Source of the DNA: Bacteroidales bacterium
GTDB taxonomy: Bacteria; Bacteroidota; Bacteroidia; Bacteroidales; UBA932
Direction of reading: 5' to 3'
DNA length: 64,000 nt
Assembly: GCA_028724885.1 (NCBI GenBank)
Contig: JAQYTJ010000021.1
Coordinates: forward strand, 1-64,000
Part shown: positions 53,585 through 63,039 of the stretch, in pieces
Numbering within the stretch: position 1 is the first letter of the stretch
How the letters are laid out: each line of letters opens with the position of its first letter
Made by a program: the position numbers and the translations under genes
The notes under the pieces: generated by a model
Database searches by the model: none
Told to the model about the DNA's origin: nothing
The model's input: only the letters and a program-made list of their open reading frames with translations

Positions 53585-54880
53585 CTAATTTCTGAATTTG
53601 TCAGGATTGGCAAGCAGGTAGGATTCTGCCTCCAAATTCCATAAGCCATGATGCGCCTTGCAGAGACGATCCAGCTCGGCGAAGGCAGAATTCATCCTGC
53701 CCTTCTCGGCAAAATCCGATATGGCCGTAAGAGGCATCTCGATGTGGGTGTAAATCAGTTTCTTGCCGCCCTTGATATTCGGCAGGTTCAGAGTCGTCTC
53801 CGGAACCACGTTCAAGCCACCGATGTGCGTCACCAGACCTGCTGGATCCAGCCCGTCACTCATCAGGTTCAGAGCCTCCTTCATATCCTCGGTATTTCCC
53901 CCACTAGTGCCAACCACATGAGTGAAAGCATAGTGAACGTTGTAGAAATTGAGAAGAGCCTTGAAATCGGCCTTGCCCGGGCCAGAGAAAAAGTTCAGGC
54001 AGCCATCCTGTCCAAGGATGTCATCGCCCTGCTCGACGACAGAAGGAACTGGAGCCATGACTACGACTTCATCGTAACCTGTGTCTCCGGAGATTTTTCT
54101 GAGCTTCTCAACTGGATTTTCCAAGCTGCCAGTATTGACATAATGTAATTCAATGCCCTTGGAAGCAGCATATTCAACAGTATAGAGAGAAGCAGCCCTA
54201 TCCAGCCGACTCTGGTCTATGTCTGTCACGACGAAGATCGAAGGATGGCGGTCCGGACGATGCAGCACATAGTTAATCATGGCAAGCCCCATAGGACCGA
54301 CACCTGCCAGCAAAGCCATCTTGCCGTTCTCCTTAATCTCCATGACATGCTTGTAAGACCCAGGATGAGTATGATAGCAGGCATGCATTGCGCCAATCAC
54401 ACAGGAAAGCGGCTCACTGAGAGACGCAGGATAAAATCCAGGGCCTCTGTATGGCAGAAGGCTGCCCGTTTCCATCACTTCATTCGGAATGATGACATAT
54501 GTGGCGTCGCCGCCGATATATTTATAGGAATAGCCAGGGGCGGAGAGCCGTCCTACAGGCCCACCAGCATAGTTCAAGGCTGGCTGAATGGAGAATTTGT
54601 CTCCGGACTTGAAACCTCCCTGCCACTTTTTACCCACATCAATGATTTCCCCTGCGAACTCGTGTCCGATGATTACGGGGTGGTCGGCTACATTATCAGG
54701 CACTCTCTTATGAGCCGGTCCCTGGTGAGCGGCCTTATAGGACGACATACAGATGCTGTCGCTCACTACCTTTGCAAGAATCTCGTTATCCTTCATCTGT
54801 GGAAGGTCGAATTCTTCCAGACGTAAATCTTCAACGCCGTAAAGGCGCACAGCTCTGGTTTTCATTGTTGGCATACTCAT
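53585..54880 (-). CDS. Zinc-dependent alcohol dehydrogenase family protein (sorbose-1-phosphate reductase-like)
   Basis: Medium-chain dehydrogenase/reductase. A GroES-like domain carries the catalytic zinc site: cysteine in SDSICMSSYKAAHQGP (about 40-55) and GHEFAGEI (about 72-79). Rossmann motif LAGVGPMGLAMINY (about 190-204). 431 residues, longer than most ADHs; the whole resembles sorbitol/L-sorbose-1-phosphate reductases. The structural-zinc cysteine cluster is absent. It is the last gene of the dehydrogenase-complex operon; its ATG overlaps the E1 stop by one base (TAATG). If the complex is an acetoin dehydrogenase, this could be a butanediol/acetoin enzyme. Confidence 0.8.
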   Translation of the reverse strand: MSMPTMKTRAVRLYGVEDLRLEEFDLPQMKDNEILAKVVSDSICMSSYKAAHQGPAHKRVPDNVADHPVIIGHEFAGEIIDVGKKWQGGFKSGDKFSIQPALNYAGGPVGRLSAPGYSYKYIGGDATYVIIPNEVMETGSLLPYRGPGFYPASLSEPLSCVIGAMHACYHTHPGSYKHVMEIKENGKMALLAGVGPMGLAMINYVLHRPDRHPSIFVVTDIDQSRLDRAASLYTVEYAASKGIELHYVNTGSLENPVEKLRKISGDTGYDEVVVMAPVPSVVEQGDDILGQDGCLNFFSGPGKADFKALLNFYNVHYAFTHVVGTSGGNTEDMKEALNLMSDGLDPAGLVTHIGGLNVVPETTLNLPNIKGGKKLIYTHIEMPLTAISDFAEKGRMNSAFAELDRLCKAHHGLWNLEAESYLLANPDKFRN

Positions 54881-57366
54881 TAAACACCTCTTTTTGCCCT
54901 GATAATTGCCTGCGCCTCGGTCTGATTCGTCGTTGGCACATAGTCCTTCAGAGGCACGATTTTCTCGTTAATTGCATCTAGGAACCATGATGGCTGAGGG
55001 AAGAATGACTCCTCAAGCTCATGGCAAGGAGTGATCCAGTTACGAGAGCCGAGTACGACAGGGGCTGCGTCAAGGTAATCGAAGGCCATTTCAGAGATGT
55101 TGGATGCTAAGTCGTTGAGGAACGAGCCTCTGGCGCAGGCATCTCCCGCTATTATGATCCTTCCGGTCTTTCTAACGCTCTGTAGTACCTTATTGTAGTT
55201 GAAAGGCACGAGGGAACGAGCATCTATCACCTCTGCCTCCATTCCAAATCTCTCTTTCAGCATGTCAGCAGCCTCCAGAGCGCGGTACAAGGTGGCGCCA
55301 ATGGTCAGGAATGTAACATCGTTACCAGTCCTCTTGATGTCAGGCTCTCCGAGAGAAATCTCGTAATAGCCTTCTGGAACGCCGCCTTCATGGAACATCT
55401 CGCCCTTGTCATATATTCTCTGGCTTTCAAAGAATATGACAGGGTCAGTTCCCTGCAAGGCAGCATTCATGAGACCCTTAGCATCGTAAGGCGTAACTGG
55501 GAAGCAGACTTTGAGACCAGGGATATGGGCGCAAAGCGACGTGAAGTCTTGAGAGTGTTGGGCGCCATACTTGGACCCAACTGACACCCTGACGACTACA
55601 GGCATCTTTAATATATTTCCAGACATTGCCTGCCACTTCGGCAGCTGATTGAATATTTCGTCCCCCGCGCAGGTAATGAAGTCGCAATACATGATTTCAG
55701 GAATCACCCTGCCACCACACATCGCATAACCGATTGATGTTCCAATGATTGCGGCCTCTGATATTGGAGAGTTGAACAGACGGTGGAGAGGCAGAGCCTC
55801 TGTCAGGCCTCTGTACACGGCGAATGCGCCACCCCACTCACGGTTCTCCTCGCCGTAAGCAATCAAGGACGCGTCTTTGTAGAAGCGATCGATGATGGCT
55901 TCGAATATTCCATCCCTGATGTTGTATGCCTTCATCTTGCTTACTTCCTTGCCGTCTTTGTCTTTGTAGAATCTCACCTTGCCAGCAATCTGCTTCACGC
56001 GAGGATTTTCTTCCATAGGCATCAGCACATCAGGCTTCACGCCAGGAGCCATGGTATCGACGCTGCAATTCGAGAACATCATGTCCCCGAGGGACTCGTC
56101 ATTCTTACCCAAGTCCATGCGAGGAGACTCATAGAAGTCAATGGCCAGCTTGTAGCAGGTGAAGATATTGTCATTGACATCCTTGCGGATTTCGTCAAGC
56201 TTCTCCTGAGTGACAACGCCAGCCTCAATAAGCTTCTTGCCAAATGCTACGATACTGTCCTCTGACTCCCAAGCCGCAATTTCTTCCTTTGTCCTATAAG
56301 AAGACTGATCGCTTGGAGAATGCCCACCGTAACGATACGTTACCACATCCAGAAGGGCAGGACCTTTCTTATCCAGGAGGTATTGTTTCTTGCGGCGAAA
56401 AGCATCTATTACAGCCAGAGGATCGTAACCGTTAACTCTTTCAGCAGCCATCGCATCATCTTTGAATCCAGCGCCCAAGCGGGCGGGAGAATGCCAGCCC
56501 CCGGTTTCGCCGTTAGTCTGACCGCCCATTGCGTACTGATTGTCCATCACGCTGAACAGAACCGGCAGACCGCCCCTCATGTCACCTTCCCAGAGAGTGT
56601 TGAACTGATCCATAGAAGCGAATGTCATGGCTTCAAGCACAGGGCCGCGACCCATTGCGCCATCGCCCAAGTTAGCGACTACGATGCCTTTCTTGCGGTT
56701 TACTTTCTTATAAAGAGCAGCACCGACCGCAATGGCTCCAGAACCACCCACGATGGCGTTGTTTGGATATATTCCGAAAGGTGTGAAGAATGTGTGCATG
56801 GAACCACCCAGACCCTTGTTGAAGCCAGTGATGCGAGCGAAAATCTCTGCCATCGCACCATAGAGCAAGAAGCAGATTCCCAGCTCCTTGACATCATTCC
56901 CTGAATATGCTTTCTTGGCGGCTTTAAGGGTTGCTCCGTCCCAGAACTCCTCCATGATTTTTTTCAATTCAGCATCTGAGAGAATCTGTATCGAGCGGAG
57001 ACCTTTCGCTAGAATTTCACCATGAGAGCGATGGCTTCCGAATATGAAGTCGTCCGTGTCCAGGTTGTAAGCCACTCCGACAGCGGCAGCCTCCTGGCCT
57101 GCGGAAAGATGAGCCGGACCCGGATTGCTATAAGCCACGCCATTGTAGCCACCAGTAGTCTTCACCAGGTTGAGCATGGTCTCGAACTCACGGATGTAGC
57201 TCATGTCACGATATATTCGCAGAAGATCATCCTCTGTGAAATTACCTTCTTTGAGCTCCTGCTTGACCGTCTTGTCATAAGTCATAACAGGGATGTCTGG
57301 AATCTTGATTACGTGTTCCTTCGGGTGGAGGGTTTTCTTAGGATCAATGTAAAGTGATTTCGGCAT
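54880..57366 (-). CDS. Fused E1 alpha-beta subunit of a 2-oxo-acid dehydrogenase complex
   Basis: Thiamine-diphosphate-dependent decarboxylation of pyruvate, a branched-chain 2-oxo acid or acetoin. Residues about 45-430 are E1-alpha: SAGQEAAAVGVAYNL, FGSHRSHGEILAKG, the TDP motif GDGAMGRGPVLEAM ending in MDNQYAMGGQTNGE, and RYGGHSPSDQSSYR. Residues about 485-828 are E1-beta: IAYGEENREWGGAFAVYRGL, SPISEAAIIGTSIGYAM, and VSVGSKYGAQHSQD. 828 residues: both subunits in one chain, as often in Bacteroidetes. Order E2-E3-E1 on one strand, with 19 bases between E3 and E1. Substrate is not resolved by sequence alone. Confidence 0.92.
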   Translation of the reverse strand: MPKSLYIDPKKTLHPKEHVIKIPDIPVMTYDKTVKQELKEGNFTEDDLLRIYRDMSYIREFETMLNLVKTTGGYNGVAYSNPGPAHLSAGQEAAAVGVAYNLDTDDFIFGSHRSHGEILAKGLRSIQILSDAELKKIMEEFWDGATLKAAKKAYSGNDVKELGICFLLYGAMAEIFARITGFNKGLGGSMHTFFTPFGIYPNNAIVGGSGAIAVGAALYKKVNRKKGIVVANLGDGAMGRGPVLEAMTFASMDQFNTLWEGDMRGGLPVLFSVMDNQYAMGGQTNGETGGWHSPARLGAGFKDDAMAAERVNGYDPLAVIDAFRRKKQYLLDKKGPALLDVVTYRYGGHSPSDQSSYRTKEEIAAWESEDSIVAFGKKLIEAGVVTQEKLDEIRKDVNDNIFTCYKLAIDFYESPRMDLGKNDESLGDMMFSNCSVDTMAPGVKPDVLMPMEENPRVKQIAGKVRFYKDKDGKEVSKMKAYNIRDGIFEAIIDRFYKDASLIAYGEENREWGGAFAVYRGLTEALPLHRLFNSPISEAAIIGTSIGYAMCGGRVIPEIMYCDFITCAGDEIFNQLPKWQAMSGNILKMPVVVRVSVGSKYGAQHSQDFTSLCAHIPGLKVCFPVTPYDAKGLMNAALQGTDPVIFFESQRIYDKGEMFHEGGVPEGYYEISLGEPDIKRTGNDVTFLTIGATLYRALEAADMLKERFGMEAEVIDARSLVPFNYNKVLQSVRKTGRIIIAGDACARGSFLNDLASNISEMAFDYLDAAPVVLGSRNWITPCHELEESFFPQPSWFLDAINEKIVPLKDYVPTTNQTEAQAIIRAKRGV

Positions 57367-57385
57367 GATATTGAATTTATATTGA

Positions 57386-58765
57386 TTACTTGAATGAGAA
57401 TGCTGCTTCTTTGAGGATTTCCGAAACGGTCGGATGTGGGAATACGACTTCCCTCATTTGCTCGAGCGTCATTTCAGTCTCAATTGCCATGCAGCAGCCG
57501 TACAGGATTTCAGAACTAGGGTTTCCAAGCATGTGTACACCCAGCACTTCATGATATTTCTTGCCAGCTATGATCTTGCAGATTCCCTCACCTCCCTCAT
57601 TCTCTGCTACGAATCTTCCTGAATATGCCATAGGCAGCTTCACTATGACATATTCCTTGCCAGAGGCCTCCGCCTGCTCTTCGGTGAGACCGACTCCTGC
57701 AACCTCAGGGTTGGTGTAGACAACGCCTGGAATCGCATCGTAACGCATACGGTCTTTCTTTCCAAGAATATTATTTACCGCAACTTCACCCTCGCGGCTG
57801 GCAGTATGAGCCAGCATGGAGAATCCAGTCACGTCACCTGCCGCGTAAACGCCAGGAATGTTCGTGCGCATGTGTTCGTCAACCTTGATGCCCACTGGAC
57901 GCCCATTTTTGTTCAGAAGGTACTCCATGCCGAGATTTTCGGCTCCAAATCCGTTCAGATTGGCCCTGCGGCCTACAGAAACGAGAATCTTGTCTCCACA
58001 AACCTTCTGGGTCTTGCCTTCAGGGTCTTCATAGACTACAGTGTTTCCTTCTATTCCGGTGACCTTGCAGCTGAGACAGAAGTTAACCCCTCGCTTCGCA
58101 TATATTTTCTGAAGCATCGAGCTTATCTCATCGTCCAGAGGCCCTAAGATTTTCGGAAGCATCTCAACCACAGTTACTTTCGTTCCTATCGTATTATAGA
58201 ATGCGGCGAACTCCATCCCGATGACCCCTCCGCCAATCACCACAAGCTCTTTTGGCTGCTCTTTAAGAGCCAAGATCTCACGATTGGTGCAGATCACATC
58301 GCCTGCCTCTTTCAGGCCTGGGAACAGCGGCAAGGCAGCCTCAGAACCAGTGCAAATGAGAAGGTTTCTGGCAACATATTCATTTTCCCCTGCCTTTATC
58401 TTTATTCCTTCTGCGTCTCGGCCTTCAATCATCGCCTCAGCAGCTACGACCTCGACCTTATTAGCCTTCATCGCAGCTTTTACGCCGCCTACCAGTTTCC
58501 TTACCACCTTTTCCTTGCGCTTCATGACCTCGCCGTAATCTATCGTAGGATTACTGACATGGACACCGTAATGCTCGCCAGTGAGAGCATAATTGTACAC
58601 CTTGGCGCTGTACAGAAGCGTTTTGGTAGGTATGCAGCCTTCATTCAGGCAAACGCCGCCCAACGACTTCTTCTCGAAGATTATTGTAGAAAGACCAGCA
58701 GCGCCTGCTCTTTCTGCAGCGACATACCCACCTGGGCCGCCGCCAATTATCGCTAAATCATACAT
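57386..58765 (-). CDS. lpdA: Dihydrolipoyl dehydrogenase (E3)
   Basis: FAD flavoprotein that reoxidises the lipoyl arm of E2. FAD motif IIGGGPGGYVAAERA (about 6-20), redox disulfide GGVCLNEGCIPTK (about 36-48), NAD motif VVIGGGVIGMEFAAFYNTIG, second FAD contact VYAAGDVTG (near 305) and the HPTVSE active-site histidine (near 445). 459 residues. It follows the E2 gene by 12 bases. Confidence 0.96.
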   Translation of the reverse strand: MYDLAIIGGGPGGYVAAERAGAAGLSTIIFEKKSLGGVCLNEGCIPTKTLLYSAKVYNYALTGEHYGVHVSNPTIDYGEVMKRKEKVVRKLVGGVKAAMKANKVEVVAAEAMIEGRDAEGIKIKAGENEYVARNLLICTGSEAALPLFPGLKEAGDVICTNREILALKEQPKELVVIGGGVIGMEFAAFYNTIGTKVTVVEMLPKILGPLDDEISSMLQKIYAKRGVNFCLSCKVTGIEGNTVVYEDPEGKTQKVCGDKILVSVGRRANLNGFGAENLGMEYLLNKNGRPVGIKVDEHMRTNIPGVYAAGDVTGFSMLAHTASREGEVAVNNILGKKDRMRYDAIPGVVYTNPEVAGVGLTEEQAEASGKEYVIVKLPMAYSGRFVAENEGGEGICKIIAGKKYHEVLGVHMLGNPSSEILYGCCMAIETEMTLEQMREVVFPHPTVSEILKEAAFSFK

Positions 58766-58777
58766 ATTAATTAATAT

Positions 58778-60106
58778 TTAGAATTCGACTTCAAGATTTT
58801 CTATTTCGATTGCCACCTGTTTGAGGAATCTGGTTGCTTCACCACCATCGATCGCTCTGTGGTCGTAGGTGAGGGAAAGGCCGAGGTACGGCACGAATGC
58901 GACTACTCCGCCACCAATGTCTTTCGGCCTTAGCACCATCGTACCGATGCCTAGGATGCAGCTCTGAGGCACATTGAGGACTGGGGTGAACCACTCCACT
59001 CCGAAGCCTCCCAGATTTGAAACAGTGAATGACGCAGACTCAGGGTTTATCAGGTCTGGATTTATAGAACCTATCCTGCAATCGTCAGCGACTTTCTTCA
59101 GCTGTTTGCTCAGGCCGATTATGTTCAAATCTTCAGCACGCTTTATCGCAGGAACCATGAGCCCCCGCTCAGTATCAACCGCACAACCGAGATTAACCAC
59201 GTTGAATATTCTTAATGCATCACCTAGGCAATGAGAGTTCACTCTCGGGAACTTCTTCAAAGCATTGATGACCGCAAAGCATACGAAATCGTTGATGGTG
59301 ACGTTCGCATCTATCTTGCCATCCTCATAGAGTTTCTTGGCCTGCTTACGGAGTTCCTGAACCTTTCGTGCGTCAGCCCCCATCATATGCGTGAGCTGAG
59401 CGGTATTCTGCAGGGAATTGTACATAGACTTGGCGATGAGCTTGCGCACGTTGGACATTTTCTCGACCGTGAACTCTTCTCCTTCGCCAGGAATATTGGT
59501 GTGTTCCGTCTGCCAAATTTTTAAGTCCGCACCCTTCACCATGCCACCAATGCCAGAGCCGCTTGCAGGAGCCTGATAAATACCATCCGCAGCCATTGCC
59601 TTGGCCAAGCCGGACCTTGGAGCGGCTGATGCCGCTTCTACGTCACGAGCGATTATGCGTCCATGAGGGCCGCTGCCCGCCAAGACAGTGGCATCTATCC
59701 CTTTCTCGGCTGCAAGATTACTAGCCCTTGGAGAGACAGGGGCACCAGGCACCGCCGGCTGAGGAGCCTGCTGAGGTGCTGCCGCTTCGGCAAGCTTTGC
59801 CTCGGATGCCTGGGATGACTGAGTCACAGGAGCCATGCCTGATGGAGCGAACTCTGAAAAAGACTCACCCGGCTCGCCAATCACCATTACATTCGTCAGG
59901 CAAGGGATCTCATCGTTTTCCTTAAAGAAAATCATCAGCACCGTGCCGGCAACTTTAGCCTCTTCATCGAAAGAAGCCTTGTCTGTCTCGTAGCTGAACA
60001 GCACGTCTCCTACCTCAACCTTATCTCCGACCTTCTTCTTGAATTCTGTAACAATACAGCTTTCTACTGACTGCCCTTGCTTGGGCATGATAACAACATG
60101 TGCCAT
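58778..60106 (-). CDS. Dihydrolipoamide acyltransferase (E2)
   Basis: Core of the complex. One lipoyl domain (about 1-80) with the lipoyl lysine in SYETDKASFDEEA (about 38-50), an alanine/proline linker (about 95-125), the E1/E3-binding domain (PRASNLAAEKGIDATVL and GPHGRIIARDVEAA, about 126-160), and the catalytic domain (about 210-442) with DHRAIDGGEATRFL holding the active histidine. 442 residues. First gene of the operon. Lipoylation likely depends on the LplA encoded nearby. Confidence 0.94.
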   Translation of the reverse strand: MAHVVIMPKQGQSVESCIVTEFKKKVGDKVEVGDVLFSYETDKASFDEEAKVAGTVLMIFFKENDEIPCLTNVMVIGEPGESFSEFAPSGMAPVTQSSQASEAKLAEAAAPQQAPQPAVPGAPVSPRASNLAAEKGIDATVLAGSGPHGRIIARDVEAASAAPRSGLAKAMAADGIYQAPASGSGIGGMVKGADLKIWQTEHTNIPGEGEEFTVEKMSNVRKLIAKSMYNSLQNTAQLTHMMGADARKVQELRKQAKKLYEDGKIDANVTINDFVCFAVINALKKFPRVNSHCLGDALRIFNVVNLGCAVDTERGLMVPAIKRAEDLNIIGLSKQLKKVADDCRIGSINPDLINPESASFTVSNLGGFGVEWFTPVLNVPQSCILGIGTMVLRPKDIGGGVVAFVPYLGLSLTYDHRAIDGGEATRFLKQVAIEIENLEVEF

Positions 60107-60142
60107 TAATATTTTGGTTAAAAACTATCAATCCTGATGTTT

Positions 60143-60150
60143 CAAAGTTA
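60143..60150 (-). promoter_or_regulatory. Candidate -7 element of the E2-E3-E1-ADH operon
   Basis: Minus-strand TAACTTTG fits TAnnTTTG, 37 bases upstream of the E2 start, back to back with the transketolase promoter. Confidence 0.45.
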
Positions 60151-60177
60151 AAGTTTCTGTGTCAAATAAAAAAGTCT

Positions 60178-60185
60178 TATATTTG
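60178..60185 (+). promoter_or_regulatory. -7 element of the split transketolase genes
   Basis: TATATTTG fits TAnnTTTG, 50 bases before the start at 60236. Confidence 0.55.
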
Positions 60186-60235
60186 TTAGCCATACCAGAA
60201 ATAGCATATTTTAAATTCAAATAATCAAATAAGAA

Positions 60236-61081
60236 ATGCAATCATCAGAAGAATTGAAGAACCTCGCCTCCCAAGTCAGGAGGGATATCATCAGGATGGT
60301 CACGCAGGCAAAATCAGGACATCCTGGCGGATCGATGAGCAGCACTGATTTCCTGACTGCGCTATATTTCAACGTCATGAACCAAGATCCATCGAGGTGG
60401 ACAAGGGATGGTAAAGATCAAGACATGTTTTTCTTGTCCGCAGGTCACATTACGCCAGTCTATTATTCAATTCTTGCCAGGGCAGGCTATTTCCCGGTTT
60501 CCGAACTTGCGACTTTCCGTAAATTCGGCACCAGGCTGCAAGGGCATCCTTCAATTCAGAAGGGGCTTCACGGTGTCGTTCAGGCTTCCGGCTCACTTGG
60601 TCAAGGGCTATCGGCCGCTATTGGAGCTGCCCTGTCTAAGAAGCTCGATAAAGACCCACACACTGTATTCGTAATGTGCGGAGATGGAGAAAGCGAGGAA
60701 GGACAAATCTGGGAGGCAGCTATGTTTGCTCCGCATCATAAAGCGGATAACCTTATCGCCATGACCGACTGGAACCACAAGCAGATAGATGGCGACACTG
60801 AAGATGTCGCAGGATTAGGCGACCTCGAGACCAAGTGGAAAGCCTTCGGCTGGGATGTCATAGTCGCCGAGGGAAATGACATGGACAAAGTTTTAGCCGC
60901 ATTCGCCGATGCTAAATCAAGGCTAGGCAAAGGCAAGCCAGTGATGATGCTCTTCAAGACTGAAATGGGACACGGAGTGGATTTTATGGCCGGGACTCAC
61001 AAATGGCATGGCACGGCTCCTTCCGAGGAACAATGTGCTGAGGCCATGAAACAACTTAAAGAAACATTGGGAGACTTTTAA
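60236..61081 (+). CDS. Transketolase, N-terminal subunit
   Basis: Thiamine-diphosphate-binding half of transketolase, pentose-phosphate pathway. Motifs: KSGHPGGSMSSTD (about 25-37), SAGHITPVYYSILA, GHPS, GSLGQGLSAAIGAAL, and the TDP motif GDGESEEGQIWEAA (about 147-160) closed by NHK. 281 residues equals the N-terminal half of a full-length enzyme; the other half is the next gene, 16 bases on. Split transketolases are common in Bacteroidales and Clostridia. Confidence 0.95.
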   Translation: MQSSEELKNLASQVRRDIIRMVTQAKSGHPGGSMSSTDFLTALYFNVMNQDPSRWTRDGKDQDMFFLSAGHITPVYYSILARAGYFPVSELATFRKFGTRLQGHPSIQKGLHGVVQASGSLGQGLSAAIGAALSKKLDKDPHTVFVMCGDGESEEGQIWEAAMFAPHHKADNLIAMTDWNHKQIDGDTEDVAGLGDLETKWKAFGWDVIVAEGNDMDKVLAAFADAKSRLGKGKPVMMLFKTEMGHGVDFMAGTHKWHGTAPSEEQCAEAMKQLKETLGDF

Positions 61082-61097
61082 ATATTATAGGGGTATT

Positions 61098-62048
61098 ATG
61101 AAGAAATATACAGACAGAGGCAAAAAAGACACTCGCAGCGGCTTCGGAACAGGCCTTCTTGAAGCAGGAAAGGCAGACTCTAGAATAGTAGCTCTCACTG
61201 CGGACCTTAAAGGCTCACTTAAAATGGGAGATTTCGCCAACGAGTTTCCAGAGAGATACTTCGAGTGCGGCATAGCTGAAGCAAACATGGTAGGCGTAGC
61301 GGCAGGGATGGCCATTGCAGGCAAAATTCCATTCGTGGGATCTTTCGCCGAGTTCGTCACTGGCCGCGTTTACGATCAGGTTCGCATGGAGGTCTGCTAT
61401 GGCAAGACCAATGTGAAAATCGCATCTTCTCATGCTGGAATCACGCTTGGAGAAGACGGGGCTACGCACCAGACTATGGAAGACATAGCTCTCATGAGGG
61501 CACTTCCTGGAATGGTCGTCATCAATCCATGCGATTGGACTCAGACAAAACAGGCTACGATAGCAGCCGCCAAATATGAAGGTCCGGTGTATTTACGATT
61601 CGGCCGTCCTAAATGGCCAGATTTCATGCCGGACGAACCATTCGAAATCGGCAAGTCATACGTGCTGAATGAGGGTAAGGATATTTCTATTTTTGCGACT
61701 GGCCACATGGTCTGGGAAGCGCTGCAGGCAGCTGAGGTTCTTGAAAGCGAAGGCATATGCGCAGACGTTATAGATGTCGCAACGATTAAGCCTCTTGACA
61801 CAAAAACCGTCCTGGCTTCAGTAATGAAGACTGGCGCAGCTGTAGTAGCTGAAGAACACAATATGGCAGGCGGCCTTGGCGAGCTAATCGCAGGGGTGCT
61901 GGCAGTTAGCTCTCCTAAACCTATCGAGTTCATCAATGGCAAAGATCTGTTCGGCCAGAGTGGGACTCCTGACGAACTTCTGAAAGCTTACGGCCTGGAT
62001 GCAGCCCACATCGCCGATGCTGCTCGCAAAGTCATCAATAGAAAATAA
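61098..62048 (+). CDS. Transketolase, C-terminal subunit
   Basis: Pyrimidine-binding and C-terminal domains of transketolase. ALTADLKGSLKMGDFANEFPERYFECGIAEANMVGVAAG (split here as a long family motif, about 32-70), SHAGITLGEDGATHQTMEDIALMR region (about 114-135) and the C-terminal domain (about 190-316) with FATGHMVWEAL and AEEHNMAGGLGE. 316 residues. Ends in a strong hairpin shared with the convergent acyltransferase gene. DXP synthase is excluded by the split structure. Confidence 0.94.
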   Translation: MKKYTDRGKKDTRSGFGTGLLEAGKADSRIVALTADLKGSLKMGDFANEFPERYFECGIAEANMVGVAAGMAIAGKIPFVGSFAEFVTGRVYDQVRMEVCYGKTNVKIASSHAGITLGEDGATHQTMEDIALMRALPGMVVINPCDWTQTKQATIAAAKYEGPVYLRFGRPKWPDFMPDEPFEIGKSYVLNEGKDISIFATGHMVWEALQAAEVLESEGICADVIDVATIKPLDTKTVLASVMKTGAAVVAEEHNMAGGLGELIAGVLAVSSPKPIEFINGKDLFGQSGTPDELLKAYGLDAAHIADAARKVINRK

Positions 62049-62068
62049 ATTGGCTTGTATACAACCTA

Positions 62069-62104
62069 AATCAGGGTGCCCCGATTGGAGTACCCTGATT
62101 TTAT
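62069..62104. terminator. Hairpin terminator between transketolase and the acyltransferase gene
   Basis: AATCAGGGT (62069-62077) and ACCCTGATT (62092-62100) form a 9-bp perfect stem, followed on the plus strand by TTATTAT. It can end transcripts from both sides, best on the plus strand. Confidence 0.85.
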
Positions 62105-62119
62105 TATCTCTATAAAAGT

Positions 62120-63034
62120 TTATTTCACGAACATCACTGCTTCAGCAATAGAGTTCAGCTTCGTGTCCACGCTGTCAGCGCGGCTTGCGAGCACGCAAGG
62201 AACGGTAGTTCCAACGAGCATTCCGGCCTGCTTCACGCCCTGGGACAGCTTTGAATTAGTCTTCCAAAAAACGTTAGCAGATTCGATGTTCGGGAATAGG
62301 AGGCAGTCAGCATCTCCAGCCACGGGACTCGCGAGCTTCTTGATCTCAACCGATTCTTTATCCAGGGCAACGTCAAGCGCAAGAGGCCCATCTCCGACAC
62401 ATCCTCTTATCTGCCCACGGTCACACATCTTTGCGAGGGCGGCAGCCTCCATGCAGGCTGGCATAGAATCCAAAACCTGTTCTGAAGCAGCAATGAAGGC
62501 AATCTTAGGCTTTGCGATTCCAAAAGACTGAGCCACACTCACTACGAATCCGGCCATTTTCATCTTCTGACGGAACTCAGGCATAGGAATTACGGCCATA
62601 TCCGTAAGGAATATGAGTTTGTGATACATCTGACTCTCAATCACGCCCACATGGCTGAGAAGCCCTTTCGGAGGCAGAAGGCCTGTTTCTTTATTCAAGA
62701 TAGCACGAAGGAATTTATCAGTTGAGCAAAGTCCTTTCATAAGCACGTCGCCTTGGCCGTCATGAACCATTTGCACGGCTTTTGCCACGGCTTTCAGCTC
62801 CACAGGCTCGTTCACGATCTCGAATTTGCCTACGTCTATTCCTTTCTTGTTGCACGTGACCTTAATCATGTTCTCATCGCCTACCAGCGTTACTTTAACG
62901 AAGCCGAGGTCAGTTGCTTTTGAGCAAGCCTCAATCGTGTGCTCGTCTACAGCCCAAGCTGCAACCATTCTTTTGCAGATCCCTTTCTCTTTAAGGTCTG
63001 CAAAAACGTCTTTAAATTTCGTAATCATATTCAT
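62120..63034 (-). CDS. Phosphate acyltransferase (phosphotransbutyrylase-type)
   Basis: Converts an acyl-CoA and phosphate to acyl phosphate and CoA. The protein belongs to the PTA/PTB family and, at 304 residues, is of the short phosphate butyryltransferase type and not a long Pta. Family features: VLMKGLCSTDKFLRAILNKETGL (about 95-118), FLTDMAVIPMPEF (about 142-154), CDRGQIRGCVGDGPLALDVAL (about 204-224) and VAGDADCLLFPNIESAN (about 236-252). It follows acetate kinase after five bases. So it probably makes acetyl or butyryl phosphate for that kinase. The start may be at 63034 or 63028 (ATGAATATG). Confidence 0.9.
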   Translation of the reverse strand: MNMITKFKDVFADLKEKGICKRMVAAWAVDEHTIEACSKATDLGFVKVTLVGDENMIKVTCNKKGIDVGKFEIVNEPVELKAVAKAVQMVHDGQGDVLMKGLCSTDKFLRAILNKETGLLPPKGLLSHVGVIESQMYHKLIFLTDMAVIPMPEFRQKMKMAGFVVSVAQSFGIAKPKIAFIAASEQVLDSMPACMEAAALAKMCDRGQIRGCVGDGPLALDVALDKESVEIKKLASPVAGDADCLLFPNIESANVFWKTNSKLSQGVKQAGMLVGTTVPCVLASRADSVDTKLNSIAEAVMFVK

Positions 63035-63039
63035 TGGGA

